Assembly: GCA_934675205.1 (NCBI GenBank)
Contig: CAKUPQ010000001.1
Location: 682,001-746,000 of the forward strand
Direction: 5' to 3'
Source: an uncultured Flavobacteriaceae bacterium
Lineage (GTDB): Bacteria > Bacteroidota > Bacteroidia > Flavobacteriales > Flavobacteriaceae
Length of the DNA: 64,000 nt
A model generated the notes under the pieces. The model was not told where the DNA came from, did no database searches, and was given only the letters and a program-made list of their open reading frames with translations. Below, piece by piece: positions 51,045 through 60,484 of this stretch. Made by a program: the position numbers and the translations under genes. The first letter of the stretch is position 1. Every line of letters starts with the position of its first letter.

Positions 51045-52571
51045 ATGAAAAAAGTAATTTTAATGATTTTAGACGGTTGGGGAAAATCACCTGACCCGAA
51101 AGTTTCTGCAATCGACAATGCAAACACGCCTTTTATAGACAGCCTTTATACGAAATACCCGAATGCTTCCCTGCGAACAGACGGATTAAACGTAGGACTT
51201 CCCGAAGGACAAATGGGAAATTCCGAAGTCGGGCATATGAATCTCGGAGCCGGAAGGATTGTCTATCAGGATTTGGCAAAAATAAATGTCGCTGTCCAAA
51301 ACAAAACTTTGCAACAGCAAAAAGTACTTTTAGATGCTTTTGAATATGCCAAAAACAACAATAAAAACGTACATTTTTTGGGGTTGCTTTCAGATGGAGG
51401 AGTACACTCGCACATCAATCATCTCAAAGGACTTATTGATGTTTCGGAAGAATTCGGACTGAAAAATGTTTTTATCCACGCTTTTACGGACGGACGTGAT
51501 GTGGACCCGAAATCAGGAATCGGATTTGTGCAGGATATTTCGGATTATACCGAAAATACAAACGTAAAACTTGCCTCGGTTATCGGAAGATATTATGCAA
51601 TGGATAGGGACAAACGTTGGGAAAGAGTAAAATTGGCTTATGATTTGCTCGTAAACGGACTCGGAGAACATTCGCAAGATGTGATACAATCCATTCAAAA
51701 CAGTTATGATAACGACATAACGGACGAATTTATCAAACCGATTGTCATTACTGATGAACAGCTAATACCTGTTGCTACGATTTTGGAAGGTGACGTGGTT
51801 ATTTTCTTTAATTTCAGAACGGACAGAGGTCGGGAACTTACGGAAGTACTAACCCAATTTGACCTGCACGAGTACAATATGCATAAGATGAATCTGTATT
51901 ACGTAACGATGACTAATTATGACGATACGTATAAAAATATTCACGTTATTTATGACAAAGACAACCTGAATAATACCTTGGGAGAAGTTTTGCAAAACAA
52001 CGGAAAAACTCAAATCCGAATTGCCGAAACCGAAAAATATCCTCACGTTACGTTCTTTTTTTCGGGAGGAAGGGAGGAAGTTTTTGAGGGAGAAAAACGC
52101 ATTTTGTGTCCTTCTCCAAAAGTGGCTACTTACGATTTACAACCCGAGATGAGTGCTTTTGATTTAAAAGATGCTCTTATTCCCGAATTGCAGTTACAAG
52201 CAACCGATTTTGTCTGTCTGAACTTTGCCAACGGAGATATGGTAGGACATACGGGAGATATGGAGGCAGCCATAAAAGCCTGTGAGGCAGTGGATAAATG
52301 CGTAAAAGAAGTGGTCGAAACTGCTTTAGAACACAATTATACTACGATTATCATAGCCGACCACGGAAACTGCGAAACAATGATAAACCCTGACGGAAGT
52401 CCGAATACAGCTCATACGACCAATCCTGTTCCGATTATTTTGGTTGGAAATGATGAAAAAATCGGAATCACAAACGGAATTTTAGCGGATTTAGCTCCGA
52501 CAATTCTCGATTTAATGCAAGTCGAAAAACCCGAAATAATGACAGGTAAATCGTTGTTGTTTAATCGCTAA
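51045..52571 (+). CDS. gpmI: 2,3-bisphosphoglycerate-independent phosphoglycerate mutase
   Basis: Interconverts 3- and 2-phosphoglycerate in glycolysis. The 508-residue alkaline phosphatase-superfamily enzyme has LMILDGWGKSPD (metal Asp), the catalytic Ser in GNSEVGHMNLGAGR (near residue 63), FTDGRDVDPKSG, RYYAMDRDKRW, FNFRTDRGRELTEVL and IIIADHGNCETM. All metal and catalytic positions are present. ATG 51045, upstream spacer with tandem repeats. Overlaps nothing; the YyaL gene follows in 9 bases. Confidence 0.97.
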   Translation: MKKVILMILDGWGKSPDPKVSAIDNANTPFIDSLYTKYPNASLRTDGLNVGLPEGQMGNSEVGHMNLGAGRIVYQDLAKINVAVQNKTLQQQKVLLDAFEYAKNNNKNVHFLGLLSDGGVHSHINHLKGLIDVSEEFGLKNVFIHAFTDGRDVDPKSGIGFVQDISDYTENTNVKLASVIGRYYAMDRDKRWERVKLAYDLLVNGLGEHSQDVIQSIQNSYDNDITDEFIKPIVITDEQLIPVATILEGDVVIFFNFRTDRGRELTEVLTQFDLHEYNMHKMNLYYVTMTNYDDTYKNIHVIYDKDNLNNTLGEVLQNNGKTQIRIAETEKYPHVTFFFSGGREEVFEGEKRILCPSPKVATYDLQPEMSAFDLKDALIPELQLQATDFVCLNFANGDMVGHTGDMEAAIKACEAVDKCVKEVVETALEHNYTTIIIADHGNCETMINPDGSPNTAHTTNPVPIILVGNDEKIGITNGILADLAPTILDLMQVEKPEIMTGKSLLFNR

Positions 52572-52580
52572 ACAAAAAAA

Positions 52581-54596
52581 ATGAACGAACTCCATAAAGA
52601 AACAAGCCCGTATTTGTTGCAACACAAAGACAATCCGATTTTTTGGAAAAGTTGGAACGATATTTCTTTGGAACAAGCTCAAAAACAGAACAAACTTATT
52701 GTGATTTCTGTCGGATATTCGGCTTGTCACTGGTGCCACGTTATGGAACACGAATCGTTTGAAGACTTGGAAGTGGCTGAACTGATGAACAAACATTTTG
52801 TGAGCATCAAAGTCGATAGGGAAGAACGTCCAGATGTTGATGCGATTTATATGAAAGCCGTTCAGCTGATGACCCAACAAGGAGGTTGGCCTCTGAATGT
52901 TGTGGCACTTCCTGACGGAAAACCCGTTTGGGGAGGAACCTATTTCCGAAAAGAACAATGGCTAAGCGTTTTGGAGCAATTGGCAGAAATGTGGCAGGAA
53001 GAACCTCAAAAAATGCTGGATTATGCAGAGAATTTGGAAAATGCTTTAGGCAGCTTAACTCAAATTATAGAACAGCCCATTGCAGAAAATAATCAGGAAG
53101 TTTTAAACGGATTCCTCGAAAAATGGAGCAAAAGTTTTGATTTGGAAATGGGAGGGTATGCAAGAGCACCAAAATTTATGATGCCCTCCAATTCTCGTTT
53201 TTTGATGCGATATGCCTATCAGAACAAGCACGAACCACTTTTGGATTATGTAAATCTTACGCTTACCAAAATGGCTTATGGAGGAATTTTTGATGTGATT
53301 GACGGAGGTTTTTCGAGATATTCGGTAGATATGAAATGGCACGTTCCTCATTTTGAAAAAATGCTTTATGATAACGGACAGTTGGTGAGTTTGTATAGTG
53401 ATGCTTATAAACTGACCCAAAATCCGTTGTATGAAGAAATTGTTGAAAAAACCCTGAATTTCGTTGAAAGAGAATGGTTTACAAACGAAGGAGGATTTTA
53501 TTCCGCTTATGATGCAGACAGCCTGAACGAAAACCAAAAAAAAGAAGAAGGAGCTTTTTACGTTTGGAAAAAAGAGGAATTACAAAATATTTTTAAAGAC
53601 GATTTTGAATTGTTTTCTGCCATTTTCAGTATTAATGATTTCGGATATTGGGAGCATAATAATTATGTTTTGATTCAGGAAAAACCGCTTGAAATTATTG
53701 CTACTGATTTCGGAATTTCGGTTGATGAGTTACAATCCAAAAAGAAATCGTTTGAAAAAGCATTGTTTGAAATCAGAGAAAAACGAGAAAGACCAAGTCT
53801 TGACGATAAGATTCTCACTTCGTGGAATGCGATAATGAATAGAGGTTTTACAAATGCTTACAAGGCTTTTGGGAATCCGAAATATTTAGAAATTGCACAA
53901 AAAAACATTGAATTCATCAAACAAAATCTTTGGAGCGAAGACGGAAATCTCTACCGAACGTACAAAAACAAAACAGCCAAAATAAACGGATTTCTCGAAG
54001 ATTATGCCTTTGTGATTGATGCCCTTATCGGACTTTACGAAGTAACTTCTGACGAAAAATATTTAACCGATGCCAAACAACTAACCGATTATACATTAGA
54101 TAATTTCTACGATTCCGAAAAGGGATTATTTCGTTTTAAATCCGTAGAAGACAAGTTGTTAGTTTCGGAAAATTACGAAATCGAAGATAATGTAATGGAT
54201 AGTTCTAATTCGGTTATGGCTCAAAATCTGTACTTGCTTTCGGTTTATTTCGGGCTTTCGCATTATGAAGAAATTTGTCAAAGAATGTTGCGGATTGTGG
54301 TTTCCAATATTGATTATCCGAGTGCTTTTTCGAATTGGCTGAATGTATTTATGAATTTCGATTCGTCTCAAAAAGAATTAGCCATTTGTGGAGAAAATGC
54401 TCTCGAAAATTTGACCATCATCAACCGAAATTATCTCCCGAATCTTACCGTTTCTGCAACCGAAAAACCGAGTAATCTTCCACTTCTAAAAGGCAGGTTT
54501 ACAGAGAATATTTTACACTTTTTTGTATGTCAAAATAGAGTTTGTGGCTTACCTTTGCAGGATATTAATGAAGTTTTACATCAACTAAAAGTTTGA
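52581..54596 (+). CDS. Thioredoxin domain-containing protein (DUF255/YyaL family)
   Basis: A 671-residue member of the YyaL/spermatogenesis-associated protein 20 family. The N-terminus is a thioredoxin-like DUF255 domain with NPIFWKSWN, the Cys-X-X-Cys CHWCHVME (near residue 50) and QQGGWPLNVVALPDGKPVWGGTYF. The rest is an alpha/alpha-barrel resembling glycosidases or epimerases (FDVIDGGFSRYSVD, HFEKMLYDNGQL, SLDDKILTSWNAIM). Enzyme activity is unknown. It is 3 bases ahead of mscS. Confidence 0.9.
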   Translation: MNELHKETSPYLLQHKDNPIFWKSWNDISLEQAQKQNKLIVISVGYSACHWCHVMEHESFEDLEVAELMNKHFVSIKVDREERPDVDAIYMKAVQLMTQQGGWPLNVVALPDGKPVWGGTYFRKEQWLSVLEQLAEMWQEEPQKMLDYAENLENALGSLTQIIEQPIAENNQEVLNGFLEKWSKSFDLEMGGYARAPKFMMPSNSRFLMRYAYQNKHEPLLDYVNLTLTKMAYGGIFDVIDGGFSRYSVDMKWHVPHFEKMLYDNGQLVSLYSDAYKLTQNPLYEEIVEKTLNFVEREWFTNEGGFYSAYDADSLNENQKKEEGAFYVWKKEELQNIFKDDFELFSAIFSINDFGYWEHNNYVLIQEKPLEIIATDFGISVDELQSKKKSFEKALFEIREKRERPSLDDKILTSWNAIMNRGFTNAYKAFGNPKYLEIAQKNIEFIKQNLWSEDGNLYRTYKNKTAKINGFLEDYAFVIDALIGLYEVTSDEKYLTDAKQLTDYTLDNFYDSEKGLFRFKSVEDKLLVSENYEIEDNVMDSSNSVMAQNLYLLSVYFGLSHYEEICQRMLRIVVSNIDYPSAFSNWLNVFMNFDSSQKELAICGENALENLTIINRNYLPNLTVSATEKPSNLPLLKGRFTENILHFFVCQNRVCGLPLQDINEVLHQLKV

Positions 54597-54599
54597 TTT

Positions 54600-55421
54600 A
54601 TGGAAGAAGAATTGACAAAAATAGAACAAGCTTTAGAGCGTTTATTGGAAAATGCGTTTAATTTTTCGCTTAAAATAGTTTCTGCCTTAATTGTACTGGT
54701 AGTCGGAATGTTAATTATCCGGATATTGATGTACTTTATCAAAAGAATCATCGAAAAACGCAATGTTGACACTACGGTTTCGGGCTTTTTGCTCAATATG
54801 ATTTCGTGGCTTTTCAGACTATTGCTTTTTATTGCGGTTGTATCAAAATTAGGAGTAGAAACTACATCATTCGTAGCTGTTTTAGGAGCATTAGGATTGG
54901 CAATCGGACTTTCGCTTCAAGGTTCGTTATCGAATTTTACGGGAGGACTTTTAATCATAATGTTCAAACCTTTCAGGGTTGGCGATTACATTCAGGCACA
55001 AGGTGTTGAGGGAACGGTAAAACAAATTCAGGTATTCAATACCCAAATAAACAGCGACAATAATCAGGCTATTTTTATCCCAAACGGAATTCTCTCAAAC
55101 GGAACGATTGTCAATTTTTCGAAAGAAAAAAACCGTAGAGCTAACTTGCGAATTGTTGTTTCGACTGCTAATGATTTGGTTAAAGTAAATCAGATTTTTC
55201 TTGATATTCTGAAAAATAAAGACAAGATTCTTAAAAATCCTGCTCCTACTGTTGTACTTACAGAATTGACGGGAGATACAGCTGCTTTCAACATCAGACC
55301 TTGGGCTGTACGTCCGGACTTTTTAGCGATGACTTCCGAAGTTTTACTCGAATTAAAAAATACTATCGAAAAAGAAAATATTATACTTCCGACACAAAGC
55401 ATTCAGATAATAAACACATAA
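54600..55421 (+). CDS. Small-conductance mechanosensitive channel (MscS family)
   Basis: A 273-residue MscS-type channel that opens under membrane tension. It has three membrane segments, with the pore helix ALGLAIGLSLQGSLSNFTGGLLII (residues ~96-118), followed by PFRVGDYI and the beta domain VEGTVKQIQVFNTQINSDNN. Length is standard for the short MscS. It follows the YyaL gene at 3 bases and is closed by a strong terminator shared with the convergent ompH gene. Confidence 0.93.
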   Translation: MEEELTKIEQALERLLENAFNFSLKIVSALIVLVVGMLIIRILMYFIKRIIEKRNVDTTVSGFLLNMISWLFRLLLFIAVVSKLGVETTSFVAVLGALGLAIGLSLQGSLSNFTGGLLIIMFKPFRVGDYIQAQGVEGTVKQIQVFNTQINSDNNQAIFIPNGILSNGTIVNFSKEKNRRANLRIVVSTANDLVKVNQIFLDILKNKDKILKNPAPTVVLTELTGDTAAFNIRPWAVRPDFLAMTSEVLLELKNTIEKENIILPTQSIQIINT

Positions 55422-55456
55422 AAAAAGAGGCTGTTTCAAAAACAGCCTCTTTTTTT
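55422..55456. terminator. Bidirectional terminator between mscS and ompH
   Basis: AGAGGCTGTT with AACAGCCTCT, A6 on the left and T7 on the right, so both convergent transcripts can end here. Confidence 0.92.
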
Positions 55457-55470
55457 GGATTCAGAAAGTT

Positions 55471-55977
55471 TTAAATTCCTAATTCTTTTTTAACATCATT
55501 AATCAAATCCGGACCTTCAGAGAGTATAACTCCAGAACCTAAAGAAGAGTCCAAAACATACTCATATCCTTTGGCACGTCCTACTTTTTGAATGGTAGCT
55601 GTAACTTTTTCTCCGATAGGTTTTTTAAGTTCTAATTCTTTTTCAGAAAGTGTTTTTTGAGCATTAGCAGCAAATTCCTGAATGCTTTTTTGCATATTCT
55701 GAAGTTCTTCTCCTCTGTCTCTGTTTACCGCTTCAGAAACAGATTCTTCTTCAGAGATATACTTCTGTAATTTGGTTTGATACTCATTAACAGACTCTCT
55801 GTAATCTTTGTCGTATCTCTCTGCCATCTCCTCTAACATTTTGTTAGCCTTTGCCATTTCGGGGTGATTTTCTATGAGCTCCTGAACATTGATGTGAGCA
55901 ACTTTTTGAGCATTAGCGAATTGCGATACCCCAAGCATTAAAGCTACTGCAATAAATAGTGATTTCATTTGTTTCAT
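55471..55977 (-). CDS. OmpH/Skp family periplasmic chaperone
   Basis: A 168-residue protein with signal peptide MKQMKSLFIAVALMLGVSQFANA cleaved near 23. Mature part is the Skp/OmpH helical tentacle protein: KVAHINVQELIENHPEMAKA, long coiled coil (residues ~50-115), then ATIQKVGRAKGYEYVLDSS. Chaperone for outer membrane proteins, fitting its place after bamA. Last gene of the uppS-bamA-ompH-ompH unit. The second Met (55968) is an alternative start. Confidence 0.92.
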   Translation of the reverse strand: MKQMKSLFIAVALMLGVSQFANAQKVAHINVQELIENHPEMAKANKMLEEMAERYDKDYRESVNEYQTKLQKYISEEESVSEAVNRDRGEELQNMQKSIQEFAANAQKTLSEKELELKKPIGEKVTATIQKVGRAKGYEYVLDSSLGSGVILSEGPDLINDVKKELGI

Positions 55978-56015
55978 TTGTTTTTAATTTTATCTTTTTG
56001 AGTTTTTAATTTTGT

Positions 56016-56996
56016 TTATTCCGTTACTTCTTCTGATTCTTCTTGCCCAGCAGGTTTGTTATTTCCTTGTTTGCGTTCTTCTATCTCTTTTTTTCGCTGT
56101 TCTATTTTGTCTTCTCTCTCTTTTTGTTTTTGTTCTCTTTGCTCCTGAATTTGTTTTTTACGGGCTTCTATTTGAGCTTCTCTTTCTTCTTTGGTCAACC
56201 TTTTAGGTTTGCCATCTTCATCATTCTCTTCGTTTTCAGAGTCATCAGCCTTTTTATTGTTTTTTTCGTCCAACTGTTTTTGACGTTCGTCTAATTTTTC
56301 CTGTCTTTTCTTGTCTTGTTCAGCCTTACGGTCGTCAATTTTTTGTTGTCTTTCGTCAATTTTTGCCTGACGCTCTTCTTCTTTTTGTCTTAAATCAGGG
56401 TCGTATTTTTTGTCGTCTTCTGCCTGTTCTTCCTCTTTGCTCATTTTCTTTTTCTGTCCTTGCTCTCGTTTTGCAGTTCTTGTCAAAGCATTGATGATTT
56501 CGTCATTCATATCAAAACGTCTGTTTGCAAAAACCAAACCATTTGAGGCAGACGACATATCATACACAAAGTCATAATTTCTTCTGTCTGCGATTTCGTT
56601 CACAATAACAAAAACTTGGTCTTGTATAGGTTTAATCAAAACCGTTTTTTGAGTGTATAAATCTCCTGTCGGGCCAAAACGCTTTTGCTGATAATCTGAC
56701 AATTCTTTTTGCAGAAAATCAATTTCTTCTTCTTTTTCCTCAATAAGTTCTTTTGTAAGCAAAACCCTTTCGGATTTCAGCTCTTCTATCATCAGATTGA
56801 TTTGAGCTTGTCTGTCGTCAATTTCTTTTTTCCAATTTTGTGCTTTAAGCTCCAACTGATTGTTTGCTTCCGCAAATTCAGGAACGCTTTTCAGAATAAG
56901 CATCATATCGAAATATCCGATTTTAGGTCCTTTCGCACTTTGCGAACTAACAAAGGAAAAAACTCCTAATGCTAAAATTAATAAATACTTTTTCAT
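56016..56996 (-). CDS. OmpH family protein with long charged tail
   Basis: A 326-residue protein with signal peptide (MKKYLLILALGVFSFVSSQ). Residues ~22-185 form the OmpH domain (GPKIGYFDMMLILKSVPEFAEA; PIQDQVFVIVNEIADRRNYDFVYD). The remaining ~140 residues are a repetitive Lys/Glu/Gln/Arg helix, probably a long periplasmic coil. This is longer than the second ompH but a known shape in Flavobacteriia. ATG at 56996 is chosen over a GTG three codons upstream. Confidence 0.9.
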   Translation of the reverse strand: MKKYLLILALGVFSFVSSQSAKGPKIGYFDMMLILKSVPEFAEANNQLELKAQNWKKEIDDRQAQINLMIEELKSERVLLTKELIEEKEEEIDFLQKELSDYQQKRFGPTGDLYTQKTVLIKPIQDQVFVIVNEIADRRNYDFVYDMSSASNGLVFANRRFDMNDEIINALTRTAKREQGQKKKMSKEEEQAEDDKKYDPDLRQKEEERQAKIDERQQKIDDRKAEQDKKRQEKLDERQKQLDEKNNKKADDSENEENDEDGKPKRLTKEEREAQIEARKKQIQEQREQKQKEREDKIEQRKKEIEERKQGNNKPAGQEESEEVTE

Positions 56997-57039
56997 AACC
57001 TTCACGTTTTATACGTTAGAAAATATCGTGCCAAATTTT

Positions 57040-59808
57040 TTAGAACTGCTGTCCGATAATAAAGTGGGTTTCCCAGCCGTTTGCTTTGGTTTGTCCGGGT
57101 AGCGGGTCAAATCCGTTTGCAAAATCTATTCCTAATAATCCAAAGGCAGGCATAAACACTCTTATACCAAGACCTGCCGACCTTTTCAGCTGAAACGGAT
57201 TATAGACCTTAAAGGTTTCGTAACCTGCTCCTGCTTCTAAAAATGCCAATCCGTAAATAGATGCCATAGGTTTCATTGTTATCGGATAACGTAATTCTAA
57301 CGAGAATTTGTTATAAATAGTACCTCCGTCATTAGAATTTTGCACCATTGTTGTCGATAACGAGTTGTTCGGATACCCTCTCAACTGAATTACTTCCCGT
57401 CCGTCCAAAGAGAAATTAGCCAATCCGTCTCCTCCTACAAAGAATCTTTCAAACGGAACTAACCCTCGGTCTTTATTATATGCTCCCAAATATCCGAATT
57501 CTGCAGCAGAACGCAAAACAAATTTACCACGAAGTTGCGTATAAGCATCAATGTTGAACTTAATTTTGTAATATTCCAACCAGTCAAACTTCTTTTGATC
57601 AACTTTTGCTACATCGGTACTCGCATCTTGATAGTTATATACTTTTTCGTAATACGGTCTTCCGTTTATATCGTAATTTCCCGTAGCTCTAATCCAATCT
57701 CCCTCTAAAGGAATCAGCATATCGTCATTAGCAATGATTGCCATACTCGTATTATTCGGGTTATATTTCATTTTATAATCTTCCATATTCCCCAAATTGG
57801 CATAATCCACACCATTTACCAAAGAATAAGGGAAAGTGAATTTACCCGTAACACCTATTTCTGCTCCCGAAGTCGGGAAAATCGGGTTGTGTCCTTTGTT
57901 GTTTCTGCTGAATCCGATTGTATAAGACAGATTTCGGGCAGAACCGTCTCCAAAGGTAAACAATCCTGTGTTGTAATTGTTCAGGTCATAGTATTGGAAA
58001 CCAATTCCCTGACGTAAATAAAAATCGTTATCAGGCTCGGTAAGACGTTTTCCGATTCCCAAATAAGCCGAAATAATATTAAAGCTCTGACTTCTGTTTA
58101 CATCTCGGGTACTCCAGTTATACAAATACTGCTTACTATACGACAAAGACCCTGAAAACTGAATCGGTTTTTTACCTCCAAGCCAAGGTTCCATAAACGA
58201 TAAGCTGTATGTTTGGAAATACGAACTTCCCTGCAATCTCAATGACAAACTCTGTCCGTCTCCCATAGGCAAGGGGTCGTAAGCCTCTTTGTCAAACAAA
58301 CTTCCGATAGAAAAGTTATTGAACGAAAGAGCCAAAGTTCCGATGAAACCTCCTCCTCCGTAACCTCCTTGCAGTTGCACCTGACTTGCTCCTTTTTCAA
58401 CTACCTGCCATTCTACATCAACTGTTCCTGCAGCAGGGTCTGCATTCTTTACATCAGGACGGATAGTTTCAGCATCAAAAATATTAAGCTGTCCAAGCTC
58501 TCTGATTGTTCGCATAACCAATTCCTTGTTCCATTTTTGTCCGGGTCTGGTGCGAAGTTCTCTGTAAATTACCTTATCGTTGGTTTTGTCATTACCTACA
58601 ACCGTAATGTTGTTAAAATAAGCAATCGGTCCTTCGATAATTCTGATATCAAAGTCTATGGTGTCGTTATACGTTCTTGTTTCAACCGCATTGATTCTTG
58701 AGAATAAATATCCGTTGTTGTGATACAAACTCGTTAAATCCTGTGCGTCCGGAACATTGTCTTCGATTCTTTTCTGCAATAAAATCCCGTTGTAATCATC
58801 GCCTTTATTTAGACCTAATGCTCTGCGTAATTGTTCGTCCGTATAAATGGAATTTCCTAAAAACTTAATATTTCCGAAATAATATTTATTTCCCTCTTCT
58901 AACTTAATGTTAAAAGAAAGTCGGTCTTTCTCTTTGTCATACATAACCGTGTCCGAAACAATTCGGGCATCTCTGTATCCGTTTTCTTTATATTTATCAA
59001 CGATTGAAACCAAATCGTTTTTGTACTCATCTTTGATGTATTTTGAGGCACGTAAATCCAAGCGGAACATACGTAAGAAATTTCTCTCTTTGGTTTTTTT
59101 CATCGTTCTACGAAGCTGTCCGTCAGAAAACACTTCATTCCCTTCAAAATCTATAGAGCTGATTCGGGTTTTTGTGCCTTTATCAATATTGATAAGCATT
59201 TTCACCTGATTTTCAACCGTATCAGGGTGAGTGCTAACAATGACTTTGGTCCTGTAAAATCCGTCTTTGCGGTATTTGTTTTCGATGTAATTTTTGGTGG
59301 TCGTAATGAGATTTTCGTTAACAATCTTTCCTTTGGTAAGACTTGCCTCTTTGATGATTCCGTCTGATTTGCTTTTTTTGATTCCGTCAATTCTGACATC
59401 AGCTAATTTTGGGAGTTCGTTCAGGTTTAAACGCAAAAAAACACTGTCTCCACGGATTTCGTTTATATAAAAATTGATGTCCGCAAACATACCCAATCCC
59501 CATAGCTTTTTAATAGCATTAGCCACTTCTTCTCCCGGAACTTGCAACTTCTGTCCTTTTTCTAATCCCGAAAAAGTAACAACCGTTTGCTCCTGAAAGG
59601 AGAGTTTTCCTGTTACCTCAACTCCTCCTAATATATAATATTTTCCCGAAGCAAAATCTTCGTTAGGCTGGGCATAGGAAGCCATTGTTCCTAAAAATAA
59701 AACTCCTATAACAATAAACTTCTTTTGTAAGGCAGTAAGTTTATTTAATCTGTTCGCTTGTTTTTCCAAATCTGCGTTCTCTGTTTTGGTAACTGATGAT
59801 AGCTTCAT
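57040..59808 (-). CDS. bamA: Outer membrane protein assembly factor BamA
   Basis: Central pore of the BAM machine that inserts outer membrane beta-barrels. About 922 residues: signal-like segment FIVIGVLFLGTMASYAQ, POTRA domains over residues ~50-430 (EVTGKLSFQEQTVV; SSIDFEGNEVFSDGQL; IKFLGNSIYTDEQLRRA; ITVVGNDKTNDKVI), then the 16-strand barrel with the late VRGYP-like VIQLRGYPNNSLS and a C-terminal strand ending in Phe. The start is uncertain: the signal peptide region overlaps the end of uppS by about 68 bases if the ATG at 59808 is used, or about 27 if a TTG at 59769 is used; no start codon exists after the uppS stop before the hydrophobic core. Confidence 0.93.
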   Translation of the reverse strand: MKLSSVTKTENADLEKQANRLNKLTALQKKFIVIGVLFLGTMASYAQPNEDFASGKYYILGGVEVTGKLSFQEQTVVTFSGLEKGQKLQVPGEEVANAIKKLWGLGMFADINFYINEIRGDSVFLRLNLNELPKLADVRIDGIKKSKSDGIIKEASLTKGKIVNENLITTTKNYIENKYRKDGFYRTKVIVSTHPDTVENQVKMLINIDKGTKTRISSIDFEGNEVFSDGQLRRTMKKTKERNFLRMFRLDLRASKYIKDEYKNDLVSIVDKYKENGYRDARIVSDTVMYDKEKDRLSFNIKLEEGNKYYFGNIKFLGNSIYTDEQLRRALGLNKGDDYNGILLQKRIEDNVPDAQDLTSLYHNNGYLFSRINAVETRTYNDTIDFDIRIIEGPIAYFNNITVVGNDKTNDKVIYRELRTRPGQKWNKELVMRTIRELGQLNIFDAETIRPDVKNADPAAGTVDVEWQVVEKGASQVQLQGGYGGGGFIGTLALSFNNFSIGSLFDKEAYDPLPMGDGQSLSLRLQGSSYFQTYSLSFMEPWLGGKKPIQFSGSLSYSKQYLYNWSTRDVNRSQSFNIISAYLGIGKRLTEPDNDFYLRQGIGFQYYDLNNYNTGLFTFGDGSARNLSYTIGFSRNNKGHNPIFPTSGAEIGVTGKFTFPYSLVNGVDYANLGNMEDYKMKYNPNNTSMAIIANDDMLIPLEGDWIRATGNYDINGRPYYEKVYNYQDASTDVAKVDQKKFDWLEYYKIKFNIDAYTQLRGKFVLRSAAEFGYLGAYNKDRGLVPFERFFVGGDGLANFSLDGREVIQLRGYPNNSLSTTMVQNSNDGGTIYNKFSLELRYPITMKPMASIYGLAFLEAGAGYETFKVYNPFQLKRSAGLGIRVFMPAFGLLGIDFANGFDPLPGQTKANGWETHFIIGQQF

Positions 59809-60481
59809 ATAAATCGTTATCTTGAAAATCAGGCCATAGCACTTCTGTAAAGTACAGTTCTGCGTATGCAATTTGCCATAATAAGAAGTTACTTATCCTT
59901 TGTTCTCCACTGGTTCGGATAAGCAAATCTACATCGGGCAAATCGTGTGTGTAAAGGTGCTGATTTATAACCGATTCATCAATACTCTCAATCGAAATTA
60001 TGTTATTTTTAACTTTATCACAAATATTTTTAAAAACATTTGTTAATTCTTCTCTCGAACCATAACTCAAGGCTATGGTCAAGGTCATTCCCGTATTATT
60101 TTTGGTTTTTTCAATAGCTGATGAAAGCTGTTTTTTGACCGAATCAGGGAGTAAATCGGTATTTCCGATGGTTTTCAGTCGGATATTGTTTTCTGAAAGT
60201 TTTCTTAATTCGCTTTTGATAGCTCCTACCAAAAGTTTCATAAGCATTTCTACTTCTGCTTGAGGGCGATTCCAATTTTCTGTAGAAAAAGCATACAAAG
60301 TCAGGTTCTGAATCTGCAACCTTGCACAATTTTCAACTACTTTCTGAACCGCTTTTTTCCCGTTTTGATGTCCGAAAACACGTAACTTCCCTCTTTGTTT
60401 TGCCCATCTGCCGTTACCATCCATAATAATGGCAATGTGCTTTGGCAGCCTTTCCTTGTCTATTTTTTCAAGCAAATTCAT
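59741..60481 (-). CDS. uppS: Undecaprenyl diphosphate synthase (cis-prenyltransferase)
   Basis: Makes the C55 carrier for peptidoglycan and O-polysaccharide. The 246-residue protein has the catalytic HIAIIMDGNGRWAKQRG, GHQNGKKAVQKVVENC, LYAFSTENWNRP and DLLIRTSGEQRISNFLLWQIAYAELYF (quoted in part: RTSGEQRISNFLLWQ). All residues that bind the diphosphate are present. Overlaps bamA; follows the DUF6089 gene by 3 bases. Confidence 0.97.
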   Translation of the reverse strand: MNLLEKIDKERLPKHIAIIMDGNGRWAKQRGKLRVFGHQNGKKAVQKVVENCARLQIQNLTLYAFSTENWNRPQAEVEMLMKLLVGAIKSELRKLSENNIRLKTIGNTDLLPDSVKKQLSSAIEKTKNNTGMTLTIALSYGSREELTNVFKNICDKVKNNIISIESIDESVINQHLYTHDLPDVDLLIRTSGEQRISNFLLWQIAYAELYFTEVLWPDFQDNDLYEAIISYQNRERRFGKTSEQIK

Positions 60482-60484
60482 TTC

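Noticed and set aside
53103..53537. A 144-residue reading frame on the minus strand
   Set aside because: It is opposite a well-supported YyaL gene with no family match. Many similar antisense frames over mrcA, mutS, pyk and others are of the same kind.
56043..56294. Phe/Leu-rich plus-strand frame, seemingly a membrane protein
   Set aside because: It is the complement of the Lys/Glu-rich tail of ompH, which turns into hydrophobic codons on the opposite strand.
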